From: Rubrivivax sp.
GTDB taxonomy: Bacteria; Pseudomonadota; Gammaproteobacteria; Burkholderiales; Burkholderiaceae_C
DNA: 64,000 nucleotides
Assembly (NCBI GenBank): GCA_020248915.1
Contig: JADCGP010000008.1
Location: 62,001 to 126,000, forward strand
Direction: 5' to 3'
Positions 1 to 8,147 of the stretch are shown one piece after another (position 1 is the stretch's first letter; each line of letters opens with the position of its first letter). The notes below the pieces were generated by a model. The model was not told the origin of the DNA. It searched no databases and saw nothing but the letters and a program-made list of their open reading frames with translations. The position numbers and the translations under genes are program-made.

Positions 1-45
1 CTGCGGGGTTGAGGGCCTGGAGGCGGCGGGACGGCGAGGAGGGCG

Positions 46-438
46 GTGGTGGCGGACAAGGACGACATCGGGGCTGCGGCCCGCGACGGCGAGCACCGCG
101 CGGCGGTCGTGCTGCCCTCGCTGGAGACGCCCACGCTCACCAAGGCGGAACTGGCCGAGATGCTGTTCGACCGCCTCGGGCTGAACAAGCGCGAGAGCAA
201 GGACATGGTCGAGGCCTTCTACGAGATCGTGCGCGGCGCGCTCGTCTCCGGCCAGGACGTCAAGCTCTCGGGCTTCGGCAACTTCAACATCCGGCGCAAG
301 GCGCCGCGCCCGGGTCGCAACCCGCGGACTGGCGAGTCGATCCCGATCGACGCCCGTCAGGTGGTCACGTTCCACGCCAGCCACAAGCTGAAGTCGATCG
401 TGCAGGGCGACACGTCGCTCGGCGAGGACTTCGAGTAG
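46..438 (+). CDS. ihfA: Integration host factor subunit alpha
   Basis: This is the alpha subunit of IHF, the heterodimeric nucleoid protein that bends DNA at specific sites and assists sigma-54 promoters and recombination. The core from about residue 30 ([16 protein letters not shown]) to residue 120 is a typical HU/IHF fold, and the DNA-arm signature [20 protein letters not shown] is intact. The family is usually about 100 residues. This 130-residue protein carries an extra acidic N-terminus of about 25 residues if translated from the GTG at 46; I see no ATG before the conserved core, so GTG is the most likely start. A MerR gene and tRNA-Pro follow. The gene may be co-transcribed with pheT upstream, outside the window. 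Confidence 0.93.
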   Translation: MVADKDDIGAAARDGEHRAAVVLPSLETPTLTKAELAEMLFDRLGLNKRESKDMVEAFYEIVRGALVSGQDVKLSGFGNFNIRRKAPRPGRNPRTGESIPIDARQVVTFHASHKLKSIVQGDTSLGEDFE

Positions 439-472
439 AGTCTGCAAGAGCTAACCGATCCCATTGATTTCA

Positions 473-931
473 ATGGAGAAGTTTCTGCCGCCCATCCCCG
501 CGAAGCGGTACTTCACGATCGGTGAGGTCAGCGAGCTGTGCGGAGTCAAGCCGTACGTGCTGCGCTACTGGGAGCAAGAGTTCGCGCAGCTCAAGCCGAT
601 GAAGCGGCGCGGCAACCGGCGCTACTACCAGCATCACGAGGTGCTGCTCGTGCGGCGGATTCGCGAGCTGCTCTACGACGAGGGCTTCACCATCAGTGGC
701 GCGCGCAACCGGCTCGGCGACGGCGCTGCCGCCGGGGCGGCCGGCAGCGCGCCACGGCCGGCGCGCGCCGCCCCGCCGGGCGCCCGCACTGCGCCGCAGG
801 TGGCCGCGGCGATGGCGGCGCTGTCGGCGCCCAGCGCTGCGGTGGCGGCGGTGCCGGTCGCCGTAGAGCCGTTGCACGTCGACGCGTTGCGCGCTGAACT
901 CATGTCGATCCGCAACCTTCTGGGCGACTGA
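473..931 (+). CDS. MerR-family transcriptional regulator
   Basis: The N-terminal 75 residues form a MerR winged-helix DNA-binding domain (YFTIGEVSELCGVKPYVLRY, then the wing RRGNRRYY). The rest is a low-complexity Ala/Pro-rich linker and a short C-terminal helix (VDALRAELMSIRNLLGD), with no recognisable ligand domain. This compact MerR protein regularly follows ihfA in betaproteobacteria, and its target is not known to me. The ATG at 473 is preferred over an in-frame TTG at 464. It lies 34 bases after the ihfA stop, consistent with co-transcription. Confidence 0.85.
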   Translation: MEKFLPPIPAKRYFTIGEVSELCGVKPYVLRYWEQEFAQLKPMKRRGNRRYYQHHEVLLVRRIRELLYDEGFTISGARNRLGDGAAAGAAGSAPRPARAAPPGARTAPQVAAAMAALSAPSAAVAAVPVAVEPLHVDALRAELMSIRNLLGD

Positions 932-956
932 GCTGCCGCCGGGCGGGGCCTATAAT
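928..956 (+). promoter_or_regulatory. Sigma-70 promoter of tRNA-Pro
   Basis: A perfect -10 box TATAAT lies at 951-956. A weak -35 (CTGAGC, 928-933) stands 17 bases upstream and overlaps the end of the merR gene. The tRNA begins 12 bases after the -10 box, so the primary transcript would have almost no leader. Confidence 0.7.
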
Positions 957-968
957 CTTGGCTTTCGT

Positions 969-1045
969 CGGGGTGTAGCGCAGCCTGGTAGCGCACTTGC
1001 ATGGGGTGCAAGGGGTCGCGAGTTCGAATCCCGCCACCCCGACCA
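969..1045 (+). tRNA. tRNA-Pro(GGG)
   Basis: A complete 77-base cloverleaf. The acceptor CGGGGTG pairs with CACCCCG, the D stem is GCGC/GCGC, and the anticodon stem CTTGC/GCAAG holds the loop ATGGGGT with anticodon GGG. The T-arm has GTTCGAATC and the CCA end is genomically encoded. It reads CCC/CCT proline codons. Confidence 0.97.
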
Positions 1046-1052
1046 AGAAAAT

Positions 1053-1087
1053 CAACGGGTTAGGAGTCACAAGCTCCTAGCCCGTTG
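1053..1087 (+). terminator. Hairpin terminator after tRNA-Pro
   Basis: The arms CAACGGGTTAGGAG (1053-1066) and CTCCTAGCCCGTTG (1074-1087) pair over 14 bases with one G-U and a 7-base loop. A pyrimidine stretch TCCTTTCC follows instead of a pure T tract. It probably ends the ihfA-merR-tRNA-Pro transcripts and insulates the downstream nitrogen operon. Confidence 0.75.
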
Positions 1088-1166
1088 TCCTTTCCGGGGT
1101 TGTCGTCCGCGCAGCCGCCGCGGCGGCGGGGCTGGCCGCTTCCGCGCAGGGCGGTGGGCGAGTAGT

Positions 1167-1182
1167 TGCACCTTATTGGTGC
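1167..1182 (+). promoter_or_regulatory. NtrC-like enhancer site
   Basis: TGCACC-TTATT-GGTGC is a palindrome with half-sites GCACC/GGTGC and a 5-base spacer, which is the established NtrC (NRI) recognition pattern. It lies about 150 bases upstream of a sigma-54-type element, a normal enhancer distance. The region 1088-1388 has no credible gene and appears to be purely regulatory for atzF and the genes after it. Confidence 0.65.
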
Positions 1183-1332
1183 GTTGACGGGCCTGTCGCA
1201 CCGCGCCTTCCCGCGCCGAGGTCACCTCGCCCGGCGCCGGTGCCACCTACGGGTTTGTGCTGATCCATGGCCCCGATACCCAGGGGGCGATCGGCCTGTG
1301 CGTGCCGCGTCCCGACCCGGGAGCGGTGAATC

Positions 1333-1348
1333 AGGCACGAGGTCTGCT
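1333..1348 (+). promoter_or_regulatory. Sigma-54 (-24/-12) promoter element
   Basis: AGGCACGAGGTCTGCT matches the RpoN consensus TGGCACG-N4-TTGCW at all but two positions. The invariant GG (1334-1335) and GC (1346-1347) are separated by exactly 10 bases. Transcription would start near 1358, about 30 bases before the atzF ATG. Together with the NtrC-like site it predicts induction under nitrogen limitation. Confidence 0.65.
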
Positions 1349-1357
1349 AGATGTACC

Positions 1358-1367
1358 TTGTATACCA
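1358..1367 (+). promoter_or_regulatory. GntR/FCD-type operator (GTATAC core)
   Basis: TTGTATACCA is a near-perfect inverted repeat around GTATAC, the kind of sequence bound by FCD-subfamily GntR repressors. It sits on the predicted sigma-54 start site, so a bound repressor would block initiation. The likely ligand-responsive partner is the FCD regulator encoded at 18191-18913, at the end of the same gene block. Confidence 0.5.
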
Positions 1368-1388
1368 GACAGTGCACCAACCCAGCAC

Positions 1389-3212
1389 ATGGCAGCCCAG
1401 ACCCAGCACCCGGCGATCGCGCCACCGCGCACGGTGGCGGAGTGGATCACGGTCGGTGCCGACATGGCCGGGCTTTCCGCCCGGCTGCGTGCCGCTCGCA
1501 GCGCAATCGCGGCCAAGGGCGCGCCGGTCTACCTCCACGTCATCGACGAACACGGCCTCGAGGCAAGGATTGCCGAGCTGGAGGCCGCCGCCGCTGTGGC
1601 TGGGGACGCCGGAGCACTGCGTGTGCGCTGGCCGCTGTTCGGTGTGCCCTTCGTCGTCAAGGACAACATCGACGTCGCCGCCGCGCCGACCACCGCCGCC
1701 TGCCCAGCCTTCGCCTACGTGGCCGAGCGCCACGCCAACGTCGTGCGGCGGCTCCTCGATGCCGGCGCGGTGTGGCTGGCGAAGACCAACCTCGACCAGT
1801 TCGCCACCGGTCTCGTGGGCACGCGCTCGCCCTTCGGAGCACCGGCCAGCGTGGCCGCCGCCGACCGCATCAGCGGCGGCTCGAGCTCGGGCTCCGCCGT
1901 GGCGGTGGCGTGCGGCGACGTGGCGTTCTCCCTCGGCACCGACACGGCCGGTTCGGGGCGCGTGCCGGCGGCCTTCAACGGCCTCGTGGGTCTGAAGCCG
2001 ACGCCCGGAAGGGTAGGCACCAGCGGCGTCGTGCCGGCGTGTCGCTCGCTCGATTGCGTCTCGGTGTTCGCGCACTCGGTGGCCGACGCGGCCGCGGTGC
2101 TGGCAGTCATCGAGGGGGACGACGCCGACGACCCGTACAGCCACTTCGCGCCCGGCCCCGGCGCGCTGCCCACGGCGCGGCCTGGTGCGCTGCGGCTTGG
2201 CGTGCCGTCGACGCTGCCCGCGCTGCGCGACGGTTACGCCGACGCATGGCAGGCCGCCTGCGAGCACGCCCGCGCGGCCGGGCATACCCTGGTGCCGATC
2301 GACTACGAACCACTCGCCGAGGTGGCGGCGCTGCTGTACGAAGGACCCTGGGTGGCCGAGCGGCACCTGGTCGCCGGTCCGCTGCTGGCGCGCGAGCCCG
2401 CGGCGCTCGATCCGGTCGTGGCGCGCGTCATCGGACGCGCGAGCGGCTACAGCGCCGACGACGCCTTCGCCGGCCAGTACCGGCTGCGCGCGCTGGCAGC
2501 ACGCGCCGAGGCCGTGTGGTCGAGCTGTGACCTGCTGCTCGTGCCGAGCACGCCCCGCCACCCCACCTTCGCCGAACTGGCGGCCGACCCCGTAGGCGTG
2601 AACTCCGAGCTCGGCACCTTCACCAACTTCGTCAACCTGCTCGGCTGGTGCGCGCTGGCGCTGCCGGCCGGCCGCACGGCAGGCGGCCTGCCCTTCGGCG
2701 TGACGGCCATCGCGCGCGGTGGCCTCGATGCAGCGCTGGCGCACTTCGGGCAGCTCTGGGCCGGCGAGTCGCCCGCACCGGCGGGTGCGCCATGGCCTCG
2801 GGGCGCGCCGTCGCTGCCGCTGGCGGTGGTGGGCGCGCACCTGTCGGGCCTGCCCCTGAATGGGCAGCTCGCCGAACGCGGCGCGACGCTGCGCGAGCGC
2901 ACACGCACCGCGCCGCTGTACCGCCTGTACGCGCTGCCCGGCACCGTGCCGCCCAAGCCCGGCTTGCTGCGCGTGGGCGCCGGCGGCCAGGCCATCGAGG
3001 TCGAGGTCTGGGACCTGCCGCTCGAGCAGGTCGGATCCTTCCTCGCGCTCGTGCCCTCGCCGCTGGCGCTGGGCACGCTGCACCTCGAGGGCGGCCGCAA
3101 CGTCCACGGCTTCCTGTGCGAACCGCTGGCCCTCGAGGGCGCCACCGACATCAGCCACCACGGCGGCTGGCGCGCCTACCTCGCGCAGCGCGCCGCCACC
3201 GCCCAGTCCTGA
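1389..3212 (+). CDS. atzF: Allophanate hydrolase
   Basis: Hydrolyses allophanate (urea-1-carboxylate) to two ammonia and two CO2, the last step of biuret and cyanurate catabolism. Residues 1-450 are an amidase-signature domain with the Ser-cisSer-Lys triad K91, S165 (GGSSSGS) and S189 (DTAGSGR). With the ATG at 1389 these positions coincide with those I recall for AtzF, which supports this start over the longer reading frame from 1257. Residues from about 480 are the AtzF-type C-terminal domain (LNGQLAERGATL, RTRTAPLYRLYALPG, GFLCE, GGWRAYLA). Length is 607 residues, close to AtzF. The C-terminal domain separates it from generic GatA-like amidases. It is first in a same-strand block reaching 18913. 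Confidence 0.93.
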   Translation: MAAQTQHPAIAPPRTVAEWITVGADMAGLSARLRAARSAIAAKGAPVYLHVIDEHGLEARIAELEAAAAVAGDAGALRVRWPLFGVPFVVKDNIDVAAAPTTAACPAFAYVAERHANVVRRLLDAGAVWLAKTNLDQFATGLVGTRSPFGAPASVAAADRISGGSSSGSAVAVACGDVAFSLGTDTAGSGRVPAAFNGLVGLKPTPGRVGTSGVVPACRSLDCVSVFAHSVADAAAVLAVIEGDDADDPYSHFAPGPGALPTARPGALRLGVPSTLPALRDGYADAWQAACEHARAAGHTLVPIDYEPLAEVAALLYEGPWVAERHLVAGPLLAREPAALDPVVARVIGRASGYSADDAFAGQYRLRALAARAEAVWSSCDLLLVPSTPRHPTFAELAADPVGVNSELGTFTNFVNLLGWCALALPAGRTAGGLPFGVTAIARGGLDAALAHFGQLWAGESPAPAGAPWPRGAPSLPLAVVGAHLSGLPLNGQLAERGATLRERTRTAPLYRLYALPGTVPPKPGLLRVGAGGQAIEVEVWDLPLEQVGSFLALVPSPLALGTLHLEGGRNVHGFLCEPLALEGATDISHHGGWRAYLAQRAATAQS

Positions 3213-3246
3213 CCTCGCACCGATACCCCCCAAGGAGGACCTGTCC

Positions 3247-4869
3247 ATGGACCGTCGCCAGTTCGTCAACGCCGGTGCCGCCGCACCGCTGGCCATCGCG
3301 GCCTCGCCCCTCGTCGTGCCGCTGACCGCACGCGCCCAGGCGCGCCCGAAGGACGTGCTCGTGGTCGCCAACGAGTTCGGCCCTAACTCGCTGGACATCC
3401 AGACCATCGGGGCCAACCGCCCCGCCTACGGCGTGAGCTGGCTCTGCTACGACCGCCTGATGACGTACGGCAAGCGCACGCTGCCCGACGGGCGCGTCAT
3501 GTACGACCGCAACAAGCTTGAGCCCGAGCTCGCCGAGAGCTGGCAGATGGCACCGGACGGCATGTCCGTCACGTTCAAGCTGCGCAAGAACGCGAAGTTC
3601 CACGACGGCACGCCGGTGACGGCCAAGGACGTCAAGTGGAGCTTCGACCGCGCGGTCAGCGTCGGCGGCTTCGCGACCTTCCAGATGGGCGCGGGCTCGC
3701 TGGAGAAGCCCGAGCAGTTCATCGTCGTCGACGACCACACTTTCCGCGTCGTCTTCCTCCGCAAGGACAAGCTGACGATGAACAACATCGCCGTGCCGGT
3801 GCCCTGCATCTTCAACAGCGAGCTCGTCAAGAAGAACGCGACCCCGCAGGATCCCTGGGGGCTGGCCTGGACGCGCAACAACGTCGCCGGCGGCGGCGCC
3901 TACAAGGTCGAGGCCTTCCGCCCGGGCCAGGAGATCGTCTACGTCCGCAACGACGACTGGAAGAGCGGCCCGCTGCCCAAGCTGCGGCGCATCGTGCAGC
4001 GCGAGGTGCCCAACGCCGGCAACCGGCGCGCGCTGCTGCTCAAGGGCGACATCGACATGACCTACGACATGCCGCCGAAGGACTTCTCGGAGATGGCCAG
4101 GGAGGGCGGCGGCGTCAAGGTGACGACGATGCCGATCGAGAACGCCATGTTCTACGTCGGCATGAACGTCACCAGGCCGCCATTCGACAACGTCAAGATC
4201 CGCCAGGCGGTGGCGTTCGCGATCCCCTACGACAAGATCATGGACGCCGCGCTGTACGGGCGCGGCGCCAAGCTCTACGGCGCCGCCAGCAGCAAGGTCG
4301 GCACGACGGCCTGGCCGCAGCCCACCGGCTACCGCACCGACATCGCCCGCGCCAAGGCGTTGATGGCCGAGGCCGGTGCCGCGGCAGGCTTCGAGACCAC
4401 GCTGTCGATCGACCTCGGCGGCGCGACGGTCGGCGAGCCGGCGGCGATCCTGATCCAGGAGTCGCTCGCGCAGATCGGCATCAAGGCGCAGATCAACAAG
4501 ATCCCTGGCGCCACCTGGCGCGCCGCGCTGCTGAAGAAGGACATGCCGTTGATCCTCAACCGCTTCGGCGGCTGGCTGGACTTCCCGGAGTACTTCTTCT
4601 ACTGGTGCTACCACGGCCAGAACGCCGTCTTCAACACGATGAGCTACCAGAACGCGAAGCTCGACAAGGTGATCACCAACGCGCGCTTCGCCGAGAGCAA
4701 GGCCCTGTACGACAGCTTCGTGCGAGAAATGATCCAGATCGCCTATGACGAGGTGCCCCGCATCCCGCTGTTCCAGCCGAATCAGGACGTGGCCATGCAG
4801 AGCAACGTGCAGGGCTACATGTACTGGTTCCACCTGCAGCCCGACTACCGGCAGCTGAGCAAGGTCTGA
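3247..4869 (+). CDS. Oligopeptide-type ABC transporter substrate-binding protein
   Basis: A family 5 (DppA/OppA-like) extracytoplasmic solute-binding protein of 540 residues. It starts with an RR-containing signal peptide (MDRRQFVNAGAAAPLAIA, cleavage likely near TARAQA). Family features include ELAESWQMAPDGMSVTFKLR, KFHDGTPVTAKDVKWSFDRA and IRQAVAFAIPYDKI. A strong ribosome site (AAGGAGG) lies 8 bases before the ATG at 3247. It sits between atzF and atzG, far from the matching permease/ATPase genes at 14193-18131, which carry no binding protein of their own; I infer that they work together. The ligand is unknown. The operon context suggests a ureide or nitrogen-rich amide rather than a peptide. 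Confidence 0.9.
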   Translation: MDRRQFVNAGAAAPLAIAASPLVVPLTARAQARPKDVLVVANEFGPNSLDIQTIGANRPAYGVSWLCYDRLMTYGKRTLPDGRVMYDRNKLEPELAESWQMAPDGMSVTFKLRKNAKFHDGTPVTAKDVKWSFDRAVSVGGFATFQMGAGSLEKPEQFIVVDDHTFRVVFLRKDKLTMNNIAVPVPCIFNSELVKKNATPQDPWGLAWTRNNVAGGGAYKVEAFRPGQEIVYVRNDDWKSGPLPKLRRIVQREVPNAGNRRALLLKGDIDMTYDMPPKDFSEMAREGGGVKVTTMPIENAMFYVGMNVTRPPFDNVKIRQAVAFAIPYDKIMDAALYGRGAKLYGAASSKVGTTAWPQPTGYRTDIARAKALMAEAGAAAGFETTLSIDLGGATVGEPAAILIQESLAQIGIKAQINKIPGATWRAALLKKDMPLILNRFGGWLDFPEYFFYWCYHGQNAVFNTMSYQNAKLDKVITNARFAESKALYDSFVREMIQIAYDEVPRIPLFQPNQDVAMQSNVQGYMYWFHLQPDYRQLSKV

Positions 4870-4886
4870 GCGGAAGGGGCACGACG

Positions 4887-5129
4887 ATGGACTGGGACGC
4901 CTACGTCGATGCGCAGGCCGCGCTGCTCGGGCTGCCGATCGCCCCAGAGCACCGGCCCGGCGTGGTGCGCTACCTGCAGCTGGCGGCCGGCATGGCGCCG
5001 CGGGTGACCGACTTCGCGCTGGCACCCGGCGACGAGTCGGGCAACGTCTTCGTGCCGGTGGCACCCGGCTCTGCGCCTGGCGCCGTGACGGGCCCGCCGT
5101 CCGGTCCGGCTCCCGAGGGCGCCGCGTGA
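4887..5129 (+). CDS. atzG: AtzG-like subunit of carboxybiuret hydrolase (DUF4089)
   Basis: An 80-residue GatC-like protein ([18 protein letters not shown], then [16 protein letters not shown]) of the DUF4089/AtzG type. Such proteins form a stable complex with an AtzE amidase and are needed for its folding and activity. The first 60 residues are helical and conserved; the last 20 are Pro/Gly-rich. It has a good ribosome site (GGAAGGGG) and ends in a 4-base GTGA overlap with atzE, so the two partners are translationally coupled. The homologous HpxX works beside HpxY in oxalurate breakdown, which is the main alternative. Confidence 0.85.
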   Translation: MDWDAYVDAQAALLGLPIAPEHRPGVVRYLQLAAGMAPRVTDFALAPGDESGNVFVPVAPGSAPGAVTGPPSGPAPEGAA

Positions 5130-6460
5130 GCGCCGTTGCCAACGTCCGCGCCGCGCTGGCCCGCATCGAGGCCAGCGACGCCCGCGTCAACGCCTTCACC
5201 GCGGTGCTGGCCGAGCGCGCGCTTGCGCGCGCCGAGGTCGTGGACGCGAGGGACATGGGCGGCCCGCTCGCCGGCCTGCCGTTCGCGGTGAAGAACATGT
5301 TCGACCTCGCGGGCCTGCCGACGCTGGCCGGCTCGCGGATCGAGCGCGACGCCGCGCCGGCCGCGCGCGACGCCATGCTGGTGCGCCGGCTCGAGGCGGC
5401 CGGCGCGGTGTGCGTGGGCGCGCTCAACATGGACGAGTACGCCTACGGCTTCACCACCGAGAACACCCACTACGGCCCGACGCGCAATCCGCACGACCTC
5501 GAGCGCCTGAGCGGCGGCTCCTCCGGCGGCTCGGCGGCTGCGGTGGCCGCAGGCCAGGTGTCGCTCGCGCTCGGCTCCGATACCAACGGCTCGATCCGCG
5601 TGCCGGCCTCGCTGTGCGGCGTGTTCGGACTCAAGCCCACCTTCGGGAGGTTGTCGCGGGCGGGCACTTATCCCTTCGTCGCCAGCCTGGACACTCTCGG
5701 GCCGTTTGCACGCAGCGTGCGCGGCCTGGCGGCGGCCTACGATGCGATGCAGGGCGTCGACCTCGACGACCCGGCACAGCAGCGCCGCCCGGTCGAGCCG
5801 ACGCTGTCCCTGCTCGAGCGCGGCACGGAGGGCCTCCGCATCGGAGTGCTCGGCGGCTGGTTCCGGCGCATGGCGCAGCCCGCTGCGCTGCAGGCGGTGG
5901 AACGGATGGCCGCCTCGCTGGGTGCCGATCGCCTGGTCGAGTGGCCCGAGGTCGACCGCGCGCGCACCGCGGCCTTCCTGATCACCAATGCCGAGGGCGC
6001 GGCGCTGCACCTGCCCGACCTGAAGCGGCGCGCCCACGACTTCGAGCCGTTGTCGCGCGACCGCTTCCTCGCCGGCGCGCTGCTGCCCGCGGCGTGGGTC
6101 GTGCAGTCGCAGCGGGTCCGCCATTGGTTCGCGCGCCAGGTGGCCGCCTCGTTCGAGACCGTCGATGTGCTGCTCGCGCCGGCCACGCCGTGCACCGCGC
6201 CGCCGATCGGCACGGAGTGGCTCGAGATCGATGGCACGAAGCTGCCCGCGCGGGCGAGCATGGGCTTGCTGACGCAGCCGGTGTCGTGCATCGGGCTGCC
6301 GGTGGTGACGGTGCCGCGCTGGCATACCGACCCGGCCGCGCCGCACCTGCCGATCGGCGTGCAGGTGATTGCCGCGCCGTGGCGCGAAGACCTGGCACTG
6401 CGCGTCGCCTTCGCGCTCGAGAGCATGGCCGTCACGCACGCGCCGGTGGCGGCCCTGTGA
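5126..6460 (+). CDS. atzE: 1-Carboxybiuret hydrolase catalytic subunit (AtzE-like amidase)
   Basis: An amidase-signature enzyme of 444 residues. Its Ser-cisSer-Lys triad is K56 ([10 protein letters not shown]), S132 (GGSSGGS) and S156 (DTNGSIRVP). It most resembles AtzE, which deaminates 1-carboxybiuret to urea-1,3-dicarboxylate and needs AtzG. The GTG start overlaps the atzG stop by 4 bases. The tandem atzG-atzE-atzH order matches the cyanurate pathway and also the hpxX-Y-Z genes of oxalurate use. The neighbouring allophanate and biuret hydrolases favour the carboxybiuret reading. The substrate remains inferred. Confidence 0.83.
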   Translation: MSAVANVRAALARIEASDARVNAFTAVLAERALARAEVVDARDMGGPLAGLPFAVKNMFDLAGLPTLAGSRIERDAAPAARDAMLVRRLEAAGAVCVGALNMDEYAYGFTTENTHYGPTRNPHDLERLSGGSSGGSAAAVAAGQVSLALGSDTNGSIRVPASLCGVFGLKPTFGRLSRAGTYPFVASLDTLGPFARSVRGLAAAYDAMQGVDLDDPAQQRRPVEPTLSLLERGTEGLRIGVLGGWFRRMAQPAALQAVERMAASLGADRLVEWPEVDRARTAAFLITNAEGAALHLPDLKRRAHDFEPLSRDRFLAGALLPAAWVVQSQRVRHWFARQVAASFETVDVLLAPATPCTAPPIGTEWLEIDGTKLPARASMGLLTQPVSCIGLPVVTVPRWHTDPAAPHLPIGVQVIAAPWREDLALRVAFALESMAVTHAPVAAL

Positions 6461-6465
6461 CCGGG

Positions 6466-6873
6466 ATGGCTGCCATGGACATCAACCTGCCCGACGTGCA
6501 CGCCGAGGTCGCGGCCGTGTTCGCGCGCTACGAGCAGGCACTCGTGCGCAACGAGGTCGAGGCACTCGACCAGCTGTTCTGGTCCAGCCCGCACACCGTG
6601 CGCTACGGCGTCGCCGAGAACCTGGTGGGCATCGAGGCCATCCGGGCCTTTCGCGCCGCGCGCTCGCCCCAGGGGCTGATGCGCGCGCTGGCGCACACCG
6701 TGATCACCACCTACGGCCGCGACTTCGCCACCGCGATGACCGAGTTCCGCCGCGAAGGCGGCACCAGGCTCGGCCGCCAGAGCCAGACGTGGGTGCGCCT
6801 GCCGGGCGCGCCGCACGGCTGGTGCGTCGTGGCGGCCCATGTTTCCTTGATCGATCCCCCACCCCAACCCTGA
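6466..6873 (+). CDS. atzH: AtzH-like protein (DUF3225, NTF2 fold)
   Basis: A 135-residue SnoaL/NTF2-like protein ([20 protein letters not shown], then [14 protein letters not shown] and [14 protein letters not shown]) of the DUF3225 family, which includes AtzH and HpxZ. AtzH is described as acting on the 1,3-dicarboxyurea made by AtzEG to give allophanate, avoiding a dead end. I chose the ATG at 6466. An alternative GTG at 6457 overlaps the atzE stop and would reproduce the GTGA coupling seen at the atzG/atzE junction. The set AtzE-AtzG-AtzH-AtzF would carry carboxybiuret to ammonia and CO2. Confidence 0.82.
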   Translation: MAAMDINLPDVHAEVAAVFARYEQALVRNEVEALDQLFWSSPHTVRYGVAENLVGIEAIRAFRAARSPQGLMRALAHTVITTYGRDFATAMTEFRREGGTRLGRQSQTWVRLPGAPHGWCVVAAHVSLIDPPPQP

Positions 6874-6892
6874 CCCCGCGAGAGGACTCCCG

Positions 6893-8035
6893 ATGAGCCT
6901 TGACGACCTCCAACCCTGCCCGCCCCACGACGCCACGCGTCGCCACCTGATCGCCGGCGGCGCGCTCGCCGGCGCCTCGCTCGTGCTGCCGGGCGCGCTG
7001 CGCAGCGCCTTCGCGCAGGCCCCCATCACGGTGGGCATCATCTACGTCGGCCCGCGCGACGACTTCGGCTACAACCAGGCGCACGCCGAGGCGGCGGCGC
7101 AGCTGAAGAAGCTGCCCGGCGTCAAGCTCGTCGAGGAGGAGAACGTCCCCGAGACGCAGGCCGTGCAGAAGACGATGCAGGGCATGATCGCGCAGGACGG
7201 CGCGACGCTGCTGTTCCCCACCAGCTTCGGCTACTTCGACCCGCACATGCTTGCCATCGCGGGCCGCAACCCGAAGGTGCGCTTCAGCCACTGCGGCGGC
7301 CTGTGGACCAAGGGCAAGCACCCCGACAACACCGGCAGCTTCTTCGGCTACATCGACGAGGCGCAGTACCTCAACGGCGTCACCGCCGGCCACATGAGCA
7401 AGAGCAAGAAGCTCGGCTTCGTGGCGGCCAAGCCGATCCCGCAGGTGCTGCGCAACATCAACGCCTTCACGATGGGCGCCCGCTCGGTCGACCCGAAGAT
7501 CACCACCACGGTCATCTTCACCGGCGACTGGAGCATGCCGGTCAAGGAGGCCGAGGCCACCAACAGCCTGGCCGACCAGGGTGTCGACGTCTTCACCTGT
7601 CACGTCGACGGCCCCAAGGTGGTGATGGAGACGGCGGCCAAGCGCGGCCGCATGGTCTGCGGCTATCACGCCAGCCAGGCCAAGCTCGCACCGCAGGCCT
7701 ACCTGACCGGCGCCGAGTGGAACTGGCTCACTGCCTACACGTCGATCCTCGACGCGGCGCGCACCGGCAAGCCGCATCCCAACTTCGTGCGCGGCGGCCT
7801 GAAGGACGGCTTCGTCAAGAGCTCGCCCTACGGCGCGATGGTGGGCGAGGGCGCACGCAGGAACGCCGAGGACGTGCGCAAGAGGATGATGGCCGGCGCG
7901 TTCGACATCTTCGGTGGCGAACTGAAGGACAACACCGGCAAGGTGGTCATCCCCAAGGGCAAGGTCTTCAAGCAGACCGACGTCGAGCTCGAGGGCATGA
8001 ACTACCTGGTCGAGGGCGTGATCGGCAAGGTGTGA
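6893..8035 (+). CDS. BMP-family (PnrA-like) ABC transporter substrate-binding protein
   Basis: A 380-residue periplasmic binding protein of the basic-membrane-protein/PnrA family, usually associated with nucleosides or purines. Its twin-arginine-like signal peptide has TRRHLIAGG, a hydrophobic stretch and likely cleavage at AFAQA. Family features are VGIIYVGPRDDFGYNQAH, TGSFFGYIDEAQYLNG and NSLADQGVDVFTCHVDGP. It is followed by two RbsC-like permeases and, two genes later, a double-domain ATPase. Together these form a complete importer. The ligand is not determinable, but the operon suggests biuret, triuret or a related ureide. Confidence 0.9.
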   Translation: MSLDDLQPCPPHDATRRHLIAGGALAGASLVLPGALRSAFAQAPITVGIIYVGPRDDFGYNQAHAEAAAQLKKLPGVKLVEEENVPETQAVQKTMQGMIAQDGATLLFPTSFGYFDPHMLAIAGRNPKVRFSHCGGLWTKGKHPDNTGSFFGYIDEAQYLNGVTAGHMSKSKKLGFVAAKPIPQVLRNINAFTMGARSVDPKITTTVIFTGDWSMPVKEAEATNSLADQGVDVFTCHVDGPKVVMETAAKRGRMVCGYHASQAKLAPQAYLTGAEWNWLTAYTSILDAARTGKPHPNFVRGGLKDGFVKSSPYGAMVGEGARRNAEDVRKRMMAGAFDIFGGELKDNTGKVVIPKGKVFKQTDVELEGMNYLVEGVIGKV

Positions 8036-8065
8036 TGGTCGCCCCCCGAAGCGCCTCCCGCGTCT

Positions 8066-8081
8066 CGCCCCCGGCGGGGCG
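8066..8081 (+). terminator. GC hairpin between binding-protein and permease genes
   Basis: CGCCCC-CGGC-GGGGCG is a perfect 6-bp stem in the 112-base gap between the BMP gene and the first permease. No T tract follows. Such hairpins after binding-protein genes often act as partial terminators or RNA-stability elements that raise binding protein over permease. I see no gene in the gap. Confidence 0.35.
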
Positions 8082-8147
8082 CGGCCAGCGGCCCGGCGCA
8101 GCCCGTGCGACGGCGGCCGCTCGGTCGCCGGCGCACATCGCTTCGCC

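Noticed and set aside
3151-5430. Long minus-strand open frame opposite the binding-protein gene
   Set aside because: It has the same G+C artefact: Arg/Ala/Gly-rich translation with no family motif, against clear genes on the plus strand.
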